In this document: positions 1-7,016 of the stretch, piece by piece
Layout: each line of letters opens with the position of its first letter
Numbering within the stretch: the stretch's first letter is position 1
DNA from: an uncultured Collinsella sp.
GTDB lineage: Bacteria > Actinomycetota > Coriobacteriia > Coriobacteriales > Coriobacteriaceae
NCBI GenBank assembly: GCA_938023705.1
Contig: CALJDJ010000038.1
Span: 1-11,330 of the forward strand
Direction of reading: 5' to 3'
Length of the DNA: 11,330 nucleotides
Program-made: the position numbers and the translations under genes
Notes under the pieces: generated by a model
What the model was told of the DNA's origin: nothing
Databases searched by the model: none
Seen by the model: the letters and a program-made list of their open reading frames with translations, nothing else

Positions 1-339
1 GGGGGGGAGCCGAAGATTTTTGACTATGCGGACGTGTTGCAGTGCGAAGTGGCCGAGGCGGGCGATCCGGAGGCCGATGAAACGGTCTCTAAACAGGAAT
101 TTGCCCAGCGTATTCTGGCAAATCCCGCTAAGGCGGCAAAAATGAACGCTGCCAAGCGTAATATGTGTCTTGGTATGGGCGTTGTTGTGGCGGTTCAGAC
201 GGGAAAAGACGAGGTTTCCAAATTAGAGATTCCCGTTATGACCGACGAAGTCAAACGCGATTCAAGCCTATATAAGTCGTATCGGAATGTCGCCGAGAAG
301 ATCAAGGCCGAATTTGATGCCATGGGAGGGCTGGTCTAA
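1..339 (+). CDS. 3' end of an unrecognised protein (partial)
   Basis: The reading frame is open from the first base of the window and ends at TAA 337-339, so at least 112 C-terminal residues are visible and the true start lies upstream. GTG at 34 is an internal candidate start, but nothing before it looks like a ribosome binding site and the frame upstream reads as normal protein (EPKIFDYADVLQCEV). The visible part is mixed alpha/beta in character and hydrophilic, with no signal peptide, and has one hydrophobic strand-like stretch (CLGMGVVVAV). The pattern of a 'Y-x-DV-x-x-x-E' strand, a central Gly/Val segment, 'KLEIPV' and a final amphipathic helix is vaguely like the tail of DUF4428/SHOCT-type proteins; this is a weak impression, not an assignment. 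The gap to the next gene is 38 bp, with no terminator, so co-transcription with the regulators is possible. Confidence 0.7.
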   Translation, partial: GGEPKIFDYADVLQCEVAEAGDPEADETVSKQEFAQRILANPAKAAKMNAAKRNMCLGMGVVVAVQTGKDEVSKLEIPVMTDEVKRDSSLYKSYRNVAEKIKAEFDAMGGLV

Positions 340-377
340 TTTTGGCGGCATACGTTTCTGAATGAGGAGTCTGTGCA

Positions 378-1145
378 ATGGCAGGCGAATCTTATGCAAT
401 TCCCCCTAAAGATCGTGCTGTTGAGGGAATTCTATGGTATATCCAGCACCATCAGCTTGCCGGCGGCGATCGCCTGCCGGCCGAGCGCGTGCTGTGCGAA
501 GAGATCGGCGTTTCGCGTACGGCGTTGCGTGCCGGTATCACGCGGCTCATCTCGTGCGGAACGCTCGAGAGCCGTCGCGGATCGGGTACGTATGTGTGTC
601 CTCCTAAGCCGCTGAACATCTTCCAGGAAACGTATAACTTTTCCGATGCCGTGCGGACTGCCGGCCTGCATCCCTCTTCTCGTCTGGTTTCCACCGAGAC
701 CATCGAGGCGGATAAGACGCTTGCCGACAAGCTTGGGGTGGCTATAGGCGCTCCTTTGCTCCGCATGCAGCGCGTTCGACTTATTGAGGGCGAGCCGGCG
801 TCAATCGAGACGGCTCACGTTAACCTGTCCCTGTGCCCATCGCTTCCCGAGCACGATTTTGAGTGCGAGAGCCTTTACGATGTCTTGCTCAAAGAAGGTG
901 GCGTGCGTGTTGAGCATGGACGTGAGCATATCTCCATCTCGCGTTTGAACGCCGAAGAGGCCGAGCTGCTCCAACAAGAAGAGGAAACGCCGGTGTTCTA
1001 TGAGAGCACGATCGAATTTGATAAGGACATGCGTTTTGTGGAGCATTGCAAATCGGTGATTTTGCCCACAAAGTTCCGCTTTGCCGATAACGGCGAAAAG
1101 AACGGCATGAGGAGCGTGGCAGGTGAACAATGGCTGAAACAGTAG
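378..1145 (+). CDS. GntR-family transcriptional regulator with UTRA domain (first of a pair)
   Basis: This 255-residue protein has the length and layout of the HutC subfamily of GntR regulators. An N-terminal winged helix-turn-helix spans about residues 10-73; the recognition part reads EEIGVSRTALRAGI and the wing ends in the usual R-R-GSGTYV. A UTRA effector-binding domain spans about 85-235, with the typical 'LLRMQRVRLIEGEPASIE' strand pair. UTRA domains generally bind small ligands, often sugar phosphates, that release the protein from DNA. The ATG is preceded by AGGAG (365-369) at 8 bp. The stop lies 16 bp inside the next gene, so the two regulators are probably translationally coupled. 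Its position directly upstream of the deglycase/PTS operon makes it a likely local repressor. The effector may be the phosphorylated substrate, as assumed for FrlR-type regulators; that is inference. Confidence 0.93.
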   Translation: MAGESYAIPPKDRAVEGILWYIQHHQLAGGDRLPAERVLCEEIGVSRTALRAGITRLISCGTLESRRGSGTYVCPPKPLNIFQETYNFSDAVRTAGLHPSSRLVSTETIEADKTLADKLGVAIGAPLLRMQRVRLIEGEPASIETAHVNLSLCPSLPEHDFECESLYDVLLKEGGVRVEHGREHISISRLNAEEAELLQQEEETPVFYESTIEFDKDMRFVEHCKSVILPTKFRFADNGEKNGMRSVAGEQWLKQ

Positions 1146-1843
1146 ATGCCACCCCGGTTTATATGCGCATTCGACGCCGCATCGAGGAGCGTATCGAGCG
1201 CGGTATATATCCCACGGGTTCCATGATTCCGTCCGAAAAAGACCTCGCCGAGGAATTCGGTACGACACGCTTGACCATCCGAAGTGCTGTCGATGAGCTG
1301 GTTCGGCGTGGGCAGATTCGACGCGTCCGCGGAAAGGGCGCGTTTGTGGCACAGAAAGTGCCCGTTGCGTACGAGCGAACAGGAGGCTTTCGCGAATCGG
1401 TTCGTGCTTCGGGCGGCGAGCCGTCCGTCCGTATCCTCGCGCGTTCCAAGCGTTATGCGGGCCCATATTATGCCAACCTGTTTGGCATTGCCGAGGACGA
1501 TTTGCTGTATTCGATTCGGCGTTTGAACTGCGTCAACGGCGATCCCGTATCGATTGAGACGGCGTTCATCCCGTGCCTGCTGTTTCCCACAATCGAAGAT
1601 ATTGACGTGTCGGTCTTCAGTTTGTACGAGACCTATGAGATGTTGGGCCGAAAGCCGGTCATGGCACAGGAAAAGCTCGATATCGAAGCGCTGGGCGCGC
1701 GAGATGCCGGCCTGCTTGGACTGGAGCAGGGCGATCTTGCCTTGACGCTGGAGTGCGTGAGCTTCGATGCGAGCGGCCAGGCGATCGAGTACGTCAAGTC
1801 GTTTAACCGCGGCGATGCGGGTGGATATACCTATACGTACTAG
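1130..1843 (+). CDS. GntR-family transcriptional regulator with UTRA domain (second of a pair)
   Basis: This 237-residue HutC-type GntR regulator has a winged helix at about residues 10-73 (MIPSEKDLAEEFGTTRLTI, then VRGKGAFV at the wing) and a UTRA domain at about 80-230 (DPVSIETAFIP motif). It is a divergent paralogue of the preceding gene, not a recent copy: the recognition helices differ (TTRLTIRSAV versus SRTALRAGIT). The start ATG at 1130 overlaps the end of the upstream gene and is preceded by AGGTG (1121-1125) at 4 bp and AGGAG (1110-1114) further out. The protein ends in GGYTYTY. The two proteins could bind different operator variants, respond to different ligands or form heterodimers; the sequence cannot decide. 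A T-tract follows at 1848-1854, but no stem that would make it a terminator is visible. Confidence 0.93.
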   Translation: MAETVDATPVYMRIRRRIEERIERGIYPTGSMIPSEKDLAEEFGTTRLTIRSAVDELVRRGQIRRVRGKGAFVAQKVPVAYERTGGFRESVRASGGEPSVRILARSKRYAGPYYANLFGIAEDDLLYSIRRLNCVNGDPVSIETAFIPCLLFPTIEDIDVSVFSLYETYEMLGRKPVMAQEKLDIEALGARDAGLLGLEQGDLALTLECVSFDASGQAIEYVKSFNRGDAGGYTYTY

Positions 1844-1929
1844 CTGGTTTTTTTGCATAACGGGCTGAAAAGCTGACGGAATTTTGATTCGTTGAGCAGA
1901 CTACATATACAACCTTACATGGCTCAAAA

Positions 1930-1944
1930 TCGACCGTTCGCCGA
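1930..1944 (+). promoter_or_regulatory. Conserved upstream element of the module 1 promoter
   Basis: TCGACCGTTCGCCGA occurs here and, with one change, at 11069-11083. In both places it begins 72 bp before the GG of the downstream operator box, although the spacing between the operator boxes themselves differs by 2 bp. The preserved distance and the conservation inside otherwise diverged intergenic DNA suggest a binding site for an activator or global regulator. Its identity is unknown. Confidence 0.5.
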
Positions 1945-1968
1945 TGGGGATAAATTAATCGACAAAGA

Positions 1969-2010
1969 GGTATCAAAAAGCCGTAACCTGTAACTGTGAT
2001 TGGTATCAAA
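1969..2010 (+). promoter_or_regulatory. Module 1 promoter with two GGTATCAAA operator boxes
   Basis: Two copies of GGTATCAAA lie 33 bp apart (1969-1977 and 2002-2010; the second reads TTGGTATCAAA from 2000). Aligning with the module 2 and 3 promoters puts a -10 hexamer at 1995-2000 (TGTGAT, poor) and a -35-like TCAAAA at 1973-1978, inside the first box, with a 16-bp spacer. Transcription would start about 7 bp beyond the -10, within the second box, so a bound repressor would cover both the -35 and the start site. TTGGTATCAA is close to the palindrome TTGRTAYCAA, a plausible size for a GntR-family operator. The regulators encoded just upstream are the natural candidates. The leader to the ATG at 2039 is only about 30 nt. 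Confidence 0.6.
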
Positions 2011-2038
2011 TACTAATGATTTGTTACGAGGTGAGACG

Positions 2039-3154
2039 ATGAAGATGCTCGATTACGTTCAGCTTGCCCATGTGCGTATGGGAGCGAACCTCGAGCGTTC
2101 GTCTGAGCTGGTAGCGCAGCTCGTTGATATTATCCAGTCCGGTTCTTTTGACGCGCTACGCATCGTTGCTTCGGGTTCGTCGCGCCATGCCGCCGATTGC
2201 GCCCGAGATTACCTGCAAGATGCGCTGCAGATGCAGGTGTCCGTTGTGACGCCCGAGGCCTTCGTCGATTTTGAACACACCTATCCGCAGCATGCGCTCA
2301 ACATCGCCGTCTCGCAGAGTGGCTATTCGACCAATACGATTGCAGCGCTCGATTACATGCGTGCACACGATATGGCAGCAGTTGCGCTCACGGCAAACGT
2401 CGAGGCGCCCATCAAGGAGCACACTGATATCGTTCTTGACTACGGTGTGGGCGTCGAGTCGGTGGACTTTGTGACTCTGGGCGTCGAAGTGCTCGTTGAG
2501 TACCTGATACTCTTTGGTATTTACGGCGGTCAGGCGCGCGGAACGATTGACGCCAAGGGCGTTGCCCAGCGTTTAGACGACCTGCGCGAGGCTATCCATG
2601 CCAATGCCGTGATGTGCAAGACCGCCGAGGCATATGTCCAAGACCGCATGCTCGAGCTTTCTGAGCACATGCCCGCCATGGTCGTCGGCAACGGCCCCAA
2701 CTATGGCGTTGCCGAAGAGGCGGCCCTCAAGCTGAGCGAGACCATCAAGATTCCTGCCATGCATCACGAGGGCGAGGAGTTCGTCCACGGTCCCGAGATG
2801 CAGATCGTTCCGGGTTATCTGGTGTTTATCGTCGACGATCCGCAGGGGTCGGAGCGTCTTGCGAATATCGCCGATGCGCTGTCGAACGTTACGGCAAAAA
2901 CGGTGCTGCTCACGGCCCATCCCAGGGGTAGGGCTCACGAGGTTGCGGTGCCTCAGGTGGCTCCGCTGCTCAGCGCAATTCCCAATCTTGTGTTCTTCCA
3001 GACGATTGCGGCCATAATCGCCGAGCGTCTGAAGTCATGGGACGTGCACCCGTATCTCGATGCTGTCTCCAAGCAAATGGAGGTCAAGGCAGAGGGCTAC
3101 GAAGAGTCAGTCAATGCGCTTAAGGCCAAAGCGGCTGAGTGTTACGGAATGTAA
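2039..3154 (+). CDS. Two-SIS-domain protein, GlmS isomerase-domain type (GfrE/AgaS-like deglycase or deaminase)
   Basis: This 371-residue protein carries two SIS sugar-phosphate-binding domains, at about residues 30-165 and 205-350. SIS1 has the phosphate-binding ASGSSRHAA (44-52) and SQSGYSTNT (92-100). SIS2 has GNGPNYGVAEEAALKLSE (217-234) and GEEFVHGPEMQ (245-255). The Glu227, Glu234 and His250 spacing matches Glu481, Glu488 and His504 of the GlmS isomerase domain, so ring opening and proton transfer on a sugar 6-phosphate are likely. The glutaminase domain of GlmS is absent. In the gfr operons a protein of this kind (GfrE) is the glucoselysine-6-phosphate deglycase; AgaS-like deaminase/isomerases are the alternative. 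I chose ATG 2039 because GAGGTGA (2028-2034) precedes it; a TTG at 2000 in frame would fall inside the operator. It is the first gene of the operon, 60 bp before the next. Confidence 0.88.
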   Translation: MKMLDYVQLAHVRMGANLERSSELVAQLVDIIQSGSFDALRIVASGSSRHAADCARDYLQDALQMQVSVVTPEAFVDFEHTYPQHALNIAVSQSGYSTNTIAALDYMRAHDMAAVALTANVEAPIKEHTDIVLDYGVGVESVDFVTLGVEVLVEYLILFGIYGGQARGTIDAKGVAQRLDDLREAIHANAVMCKTAEAYVQDRMLELSEHMPAMVVGNGPNYGVAEEAALKLSETIKIPAMHHEGEEFVHGPEMQIVPGYLVFIVDDPQGSERLANIADALSNVTAKTVLLTAHPRGRAHEVAVPQVAPLLSAIPNLVFFQTIAAIIAERLKSWDVHPYLDAVSKQMEVKAEGYEESVNALKAKAAECYGM

Positions 3155-3214
3155 GCGGGTTTTGATGCCCGTTGGCATGGGGGATGTGGAGACAACCCCA
3201 GAAAGGAGAGACAA

Positions 3215-4276
3215 ATGAAGGAAACCGAGAAGATCGAGATCATGCATTTCGACCAGGAGGGCTACCTAGAGGACGGCAAGGCGCTCTACGAGACCGGCAA
3301 GAAGATGACCGCGCTCGCCGACAAGGTCGCCGACGAGGGCTACGACGCCGTGTTCCTGATGGGCGTCGGCGGCACCTGGGACGAGCTCATGCAGCTCGAG
3401 TACCTCATGAACAAGTTCGGCGACCGCGACCTCGAGGTCTACCTGATCCACGCCGCCGAGTGGAACGTCTCCGGCCACAAGCGCATGACCGAGAAGTCCG
3501 TCGTGCTCACCGCCTCCGAGTCCGGCACCACCCCCGAGGTCCTCGAGGCCGTCAAGAAGATGAAGGAAAAGGGCATTCGTGTCTACGCCATGACCAAGCC
3601 CGAGGGTCTCATCGGCCAGGCTGTCGGCGCCGAGAATTGCGTCAAGATGGCTTCCGATCATGGTAACGGCGGCTGCGAGATGGGCTACTACCTCGCCGAC
3701 TGCTTCGGCCTGCGCCTGCTCAACCGCCGCGGCTGCTTCCCGCAGTTCGATAAGTTCATCGAGCAGACCAAGGACGTTTGGACCCACCTGGTCGACATCC
3801 GCAAGAGCTTCGAGCCGCGCGCCGAGGAGCTCGCCAAGAAGTACGCCCTGGCCCCCTACACCATGTTCATCGGCTCCGGCGCCCTGTGGGGCGAGACGAT
3901 CCTGTTCTCGATGTGCATCCTCGAGGAGATGCAGTGGAAGCGCACCCGCTACATCACCTCGGCCGACTTCTTCCACGGCACCCTCGAGCTCGTGGAGCCG
4001 GGCGTCCCCGTGTTCCTGTTCATGGGCGAGGACGAGAACCGCAAGCTCGACGAGCGCGTCCGCGCGTTCCTGACCCGCGGCGTGACCGGCGACACCGACA
4101 TCAACATCATCGACACCGCCGAGTTCGCGATCCCGGGCCTTGACGACGAGTTCCGCGTCATCGTGTCTCCGTGGATTCTGACGGTGCTCGTGACCGACCG
4201 CCTGGCTCGCTACTACGAGACGGTCACCAAGCACAACCTCAAGTATCGTCGCTACTATCACCAGTTCGACTACTAA
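3215..4276 (+). CDS. SIS-domain sugar-phosphate deglycase, FrlB/FraB/GfrF-like (copy 1)
   Basis: This 353-residue protein has two SIS domains (about 35-165 and 205-340) and closely follows the FrlB family of Amadori-product 6-phosphate deglycases, which hydrolyse fructoselysine- or glucoselysine-type phosphates to a hexose 6-phosphate and an amine. Family marks visible here are ASESGTTPEVL (100-110), FFHGTLELVEPGVPVF (252-267) and the C-terminal YRRYYHQFDY. FrlB has an equivalent HGPLEIVEPGVP and RRYYGGLVEY tail. Glu238 and His254 are 16 residues apart, matching the catalytic Glu/His pair described for FraB. The HGP motif is changed to HGT. AGAAAGGAGAG (3200-3210) precedes the ATG. Codons are much more GCC/CTC-biased than in the preceding gene, except for a stretch around 3560-3700, which may reflect high expression or recombination between copies. 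A second copy begins at 11197. Confidence 0.88.
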   Translation: MKETEKIEIMHFDQEGYLEDGKALYETGKKMTALADKVADEGYDAVFLMGVGGTWDELMQLEYLMNKFGDRDLEVYLIHAAEWNVSGHKRMTEKSVVLTASESGTTPEVLEAVKKMKEKGIRVYAMTKPEGLIGQAVGAENCVKMASDHGNGGCEMGYYLADCFGLRLLNRRGCFPQFDKFIEQTKDVWTHLVDIRKSFEPRAEELAKKYALAPYTMFIGSGALWGETILFSMCILEEMQWKRTRYITSADFFHGTLELVEPGVPVFLFMGEDENRKLDERVRAFLTRGVTGDTDINIIDTAEFAIPGLDDEFRVIVSPWILTVLVTDRLARYYETVTKHNLKYRRYYHQFDY

Positions 4277-4322
4277 AGAAAACGGGTGCGGGAACGTGCC
4301 GGGCTATTGAGAGGAACACAGA

Positions 4323-4742
4323 ATGAGACAGTACATCATCGCCAGCCATGCGCACTTCGCTACCGGCATCAAGGAGAGCGTCGAGCTGCTCTCGGGTGCT
4401 CGCGACAACGTCCACGATCTTTCGATGTTCGTCGATGACCGCATGGACGTGGCCGAGGAGGCCCAAAAACTGCTGGCGGGCATGTCTGCCGACGATGATG
4501 TCGTTGTCTGCACCGACCTCTTTGGTGGCAGCGTCAACAATGAGTTCACCAAGATCGTCCAGACGCGTCCCCGCACGTACCTCGTTACCAACATGAACCT
4601 TCCTTTGCTCATCCAGCTGCTGTTCTCTGACGAGTCGGCGCCGGTTGAGGAGACGATTCGCGCCATCGTCGCTGCGGACGATACGCGCGTGAAGTTTGTC
4701 AACGACCTGTTGGTCGATGACGACGAGGAAGAAGAGTTCTAA
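4323..4742 (+). CDS. PTS mannose-family EIIA component
   Basis: This 139-residue protein has the fold signature of mannose-family EIIA. The N-terminal strand YIIASHAHFATGIKESVELL carries the phospho-accepting histidine (His9, equivalent to His10 of E. coli ManX), followed by the family motif CTDLFGGSVNN (59-69). It accepts phosphate from HPr in the cytoplasm and passes it to EIIB. It stands alone, whereas in ManX the A and B domains are fused. The last residues form an acidic tail (DDDEEEEF), which resembles the acidic end of the EIIC proteins of this locus. AGAGGA (4310-4315) precedes the ATG at 7 bp. It is the only EIIA in the window, so the second EIIC/EIID pair must share it or use one outside. 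Confidence 0.93.
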   Translation: MRQYIIASHAHFATGIKESVELLSGARDNVHDLSMFVDDRMDVAEEAQKLLAGMSADDDVVVCTDLFGGSVNNEFTKIVQTRPRTYLVTNMNLPLLIQLLFSDESAPVEETIRAIVAADDTRVKFVNDLLVDDDEEEEF

Positions 4743-4762
4743 TCCGCAGCACCTATTGACAT

Positions 4763-4775
4763 GCCGTAAGACGGC
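4763..4775 (+). other. Small intercistronic hairpin between EIIA and EIIB
   Basis: GCCGT-AAG-ACGGC forms a 5-bp stem with a triloop in the 57-bp gap between EIIA and EIIB. There is no T-tract, so it is not a terminator. It may influence mRNA processing or decay between the two cistrons. Confidence 0.35.
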
Positions 4776-4799
4776 GCAAGACCTTTGGGGGGTCACATT

Positions 4800-5282
4800 A
4801 TGATTCAGCTACTTCGCGTTGACCATCGCCTGCTTCATGGCCAGGTCGCAGTTTCCTGGGTTCAGGGCCTTGGCTCCAACTGCATTTTTTGCGTGGGCGA
4901 TAAGGTCGCCAACGATCCGGTGTGGAAGACGACGCTCAAGATGGGCAAGCCTGCCGGCTGCAAGCTCGTCATCAAAGATATGGCGCATGCAATCGAAGCT
5001 ATCAACTCGGGCGTGACCGACAAGTACAAGATGATCATCTGCGTCGCCACTATCGCTGAGGCAAAGCAGCTTGTTGAGGGCTGCCCGCAGATCAAGTCGG
5101 TCAACCTGGGCAACACCAAGCCCAAGGACGAGAAGCGTCCCGACGCTCGTCAGGTCTCTCGTCAGATCTTCCTGACCGCGGCCGAGGAAGCCGATGTGCG
5201 CGAGATGCTGGATCGTGGCGTTGAGGTCGAGATTCGACCCCTGGCCGATGACCCCAAGGTTGACTGCGCCAGCGTGCTCTAG
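4800..5282 (+). CDS. PTS mannose-family EIIB component
   Basis: This 160-residue protein matches the length and motifs of mannose/sorbose-family EIIB. The N-terminal RVDHRLLHGQVAVSW carries the phosphorylated histidine (His13, in the family motif R-x-D-x-R-L-x-HGQ). It takes phosphate from EIIA and transfers it to the sugar moiety as that enters through EIIC/EIID. I chose ATG 4800 because it starts exactly at the conserved N terminus, after a G-run (4787-4792) that acts as a ribosome binding site; a TTG at 4785 is in frame but falls in that G-run region. GACC (4780-4783) can pair with GGTC (4791-4794) around the G-run, which could mildly modulate translation. Specificity within the mannose family cannot be read from this subunit. 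Confidence 0.94.
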   Translation: MIQLLRVDHRLLHGQVAVSWVQGLGSNCIFCVGDKVANDPVWKTTLKMGKPAGCKLVIKDMAHAIEAINSGVTDKYKMIICVATIAEAKQLVEGCPQIKSVNLGNTKPKDEKRPDARQVSRQIFLTAAEEADVREMLDRGVEVEIRPLADDPKVDCASVL

Positions 5283-5293
5283 GCGTTTAAATT

Positions 5294-5313
5294 CGAAGAG
5301 TCTGAGCTCTTCG
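5294..5313 (+). other. Intercistronic hairpin between EIIB and EIIC
   Basis: CGAAGAG (5294-5300) and CTCTTCG (5307-5313) form a perfect 7-bp stem with a 6-nt loop, 12 bp after the EIIB stop. No T-tract follows, so termination is unlikely. A role in mRNA stability or in setting EIIB to EIIC stoichiometry is possible. Confidence 0.4.
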
Positions 5314-5340
5314 TAGTGTCCTATATGGAAAGGGGGATGT

Positions 5341-6114
5341 ATGCTTACCCAAGCAATCCTCATCGGACTTATCGCCGCATTTGGTAAGTTCGACTACCAG
5401 CTCGGTACGCTCTATGCGTTCCGTCCCATCGTCCTGTGCCCGCTCGTGGGCCTGGTCCTGGGGGACCTGCAGTCTGGTCTCGCGATCGGTGCGAGCCTGG
5501 AGCTGCTGTTCATGGGCTCGATCTCCATCGGCGCCTACGTGCCGCCTGATGAGACGATCGGCGGCGTGCTTGCCTGTGCCTTCGCTATCCAGCTGGGCCA
5601 GAGCACCGAGGCAGCCATCGCGCTTGCCATGCCCATCGCCACGCTGTGCCTTGCCATCAAGAACATCCTCAACGCCGCCCTGCCGATCCTGGTTGACCGC
5701 GCTGATGTCTTCTCCGGCCAGGGCAACCTTAAGGGTGTCTATGCGATGCACTTCCTGATCGGTTCCACCGGTGTCATCATGGCGTTCCTGCTGTGCTCGC
5801 TGTCGTTCTATCTGGGCGCTGACGCCATCCAGGGCATGCTCGACTTCATCCCGCCCTTTGTCCTTGCCGGCTTTGGCGTTGCCGCCAACATCCTGCCGGC
5901 CATGGGCTTCGCCATGCTCGGCCGCCTGGTGCTCACCAAGCAGCTCGTGCCCTTCTACTTCCTGGGCTTCCTGCTGTGCTCCTACGCCAACGTGCCCGTC
6001 CTGGGCGTCGCCCTGATCGCCATCATCATCGGCATCGACAAGTTCGACCTGCTCGGCCTGGGCGGAGCCCAGCCCCAGCTCTCCGCGGAAGGGGATGAGG
6101 ACGATGACTTCTAG
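5341..6114 (+). CDS. PTS mannose-family EIIC permease subunit (copy 1)
   Basis: This 257-residue integral membrane protein with several hydrophobic segments along its length is EIIC of the mannose/sorbose family, the subunit that lines the transport path with EIID. Recognisable stretches are RPIVLCPLVGLVLGD (28-42), LELLFMGSISIGAYVPP (53-69) and the C-terminal domain from about 168. The last residues (GDEDDDF) are acidic and presumably cytoplasmic. AGGGGG (5330-5335) precedes the ATG. Residues 180-257 are encoded by the perfect direct repeat shared with the second EIIC. Residues 1-178 differ from it at about 45 positions, 28 of them between 101 and 160. Codon use also changes near 5874, from mixed to strongly GCC/CTC, in line with a recombination boundary. 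The stop overlaps the EIID start. Confidence 0.95.
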   Translation: MLTQAILIGLIAAFGKFDYQLGTLYAFRPIVLCPLVGLVLGDLQSGLAIGASLELLFMGSISIGAYVPPDETIGGVLACAFAIQLGQSTEAAIALAMPIATLCLAIKNILNAALPILVDRADVFSGQGNLKGVYAMHFLIGSTGVIMAFLLCSLSFYLGADAIQGMLDFIPPFVLAGFGVAANILPAMGFAMLGRLVLTKQLVPFYFLGFLLCSYANVPVLGVALIAIIIGIDKFDLLGLGGAQPQLSAEGDEDDDF

Positions 6115-6937
6115 TCCCGAGAACAAGATCACGCGCTCCGACCTCGTCAGGAGCGCCCTCAACACCGGCGCCCTGGGCATGGAGTTCTCCTGGACCTACT
6201 ACAAGCAGATGAACATCGCCTTCTGCCTGATGGTCGCCAACATGCTCAAGAAGATCTACGCCGGCCGCCCCGACGACTACGCCGAGGCCCTGCACCGCCA
6301 CTGCGCGTTCTTCAACATCACCGTCCAGTTCGCCCCGTTCGTCGGCGGCATCGCGATGGCCATGGAGGAGAAGGTCGCCCGCGGCGAGATCGAGCCCGAG
6401 AGCGTCAACGACGTCAAGGCCGCCCTCATGGGCCCGCTGTCCGGCATCGGCGACTCCATCTTCCTGTCGACGCTGCGCGTGGTCGCCGCCGCGGTGGGCA
6501 TCAGCCTGTGCCAGGCCGGCAACCCCTTCGGCCCCATCGCCTTCCTGCTCATCTACAACGTCCCCGGCTTCGCGCTGCGCGTCTGGGGCGCCGTCAAGGG
6601 CTACGAGCTGGGCGTGGGCTTCCTGGACGAGGCCCAGAGGACCGGCCTCATGCAGAAGATCATGACCTGCGTCGGCATCGTGGGCGTCATGGTCGTGGGC
6701 GCCATGTGCAAGGACATGTTCTGGGCCAGCATCCCGGTGGCCATCGGCTCGGGCGAGGACGCCCAGACCCTCCAGGACATCCTGGACGGCATCATGCCCG
6801 GCATGCTCGGCATGCTCGCCTTCTGGCTGTACTACTGGCTGCTGTCCAAGAAGATCAACCCCATGGCGCTGATCGTGGCCACCATGGTCGTGGGCATCGT
6901 CGGCGCGTTCTTCGGCGTGCTGGCGTAAGGGCCCGGC
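5875..6937 (+). repeat. Perfect 1063-bp direct repeat, left copy (EIIC 3' end plus EIID)
   Basis: Every base from 5875 to 6937 is identical to 8667-9729 (constant offset 2792) by line-by-line comparison. The repeat starts inside EIIC at codon 179, contains all of EIID and ends 9 bp after its stop, in GGGCCCGGC. The flanks then diverge at once on the right. On the left the EIIC copies stay alignable without indels but are only partly identical. No transposase, terminal inverted repeats or target duplication are seen, so duplication followed by gene conversion is the likely cause. Confidence 0.97.
6095..6928 (+). CDS. PTS mannose-family EIID subunit (copy 1)
   Basis: This 277-residue EIID forms the membrane permease with EIIC. 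The family signature GPLSGIGDSIF is at about 133-143. The N-terminal half is amphipathic and cytoplasmic-like (LVRSALNTGALGMEFSW, then a helical region with CAFFNITVQFAPFVGG), and the C-terminal half has several hydrophobic segments ending in the membrane. The gene overlaps EIIC by 20 bp. ATG 6104 (three codons on) is an equally good or better start: GAGG (6097-6100) and AAGGGG (6089-6094) lie upstream of it, whereas the 6095 ATG directly abuts the G-run. Codon use is extremely GCC/CTC-rich. The whole gene is identical, base for base, to the EIID at 8887-9720. Confidence 0.95.
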   Translation: MRTMTSSPENKITRSDLVRSALNTGALGMEFSWTYYKQMNIAFCLMVANMLKKIYAGRPDDYAEALHRHCAFFNITVQFAPFVGGIAMAMEEKVARGEIEPESVNDVKAALMGPLSGIGDSIFLSTLRVVAAAVGISLCQAGNPFGPIAFLLIYNVPGFALRVWGAVKGYELGVGFLDEAQRTGLMQKIMTCVGIVGVMVVGAMCKDMFWASIPVAIGSGEDAQTLQDILDGIMPGMLGMLAFWLYYWLLSKKINPMALIVATMVVGIVGAFFGVLA

Positions 6938-6958
6938 CTATTATCTGCCCCCAAGGGA

Positions 6959-6988
6959 AACGGCGACCCGTTGTGGTCGCCGTTTTTT
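6959..6988 (+). terminator. Rho-independent terminator after EIID copy 1
   Basis: AACGGCGACC (6959-6968) pairs perfectly with GGTCGCCGTT (6975-6984) around a 6-nt loop, and a run of six T (6983-6988) closes it. It ends the deglycase/PTS transcript. It is followed within 30 bp by the start of the DMT gene, leaving almost no space for a new promoter. Confidence 0.92.
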
Positions 6989-7016
6989 ATTATCGAAAGC
7001 TAGCTGGAGGTGCTTC

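Noticed and set aside
1..7. Run of seven G at the window start as a phase-variation tract
   Set aside because: It sits inside an open frame (Gly-Gly-Glu) at the very edge; without upstream sequence there is no support for slippage control.
1845..1860. Possible terminator after the second GntR gene (run of seven T at 1848-1854)
   Set aside because: No GC-rich inverted repeat precedes the T-run within a usable distance.
2000..2038. Upstream TTG start extending the GlmS-like protein by 13 residues
   Set aside because: It lies inside the second operator box and at the -10 region, so it would not be in the transcript; ATG 2039 has a good ribosome binding site.
3266..4261. A 331-residue open frame on the minus strand opposite the FrlB-like gene
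   Set aside because: It is an antisense shadow caused by GC-rich third positions; its composition (runs of L, G, E, H, V without motifs) is typical of such frames and the plus-strand gene has clear family motifs.
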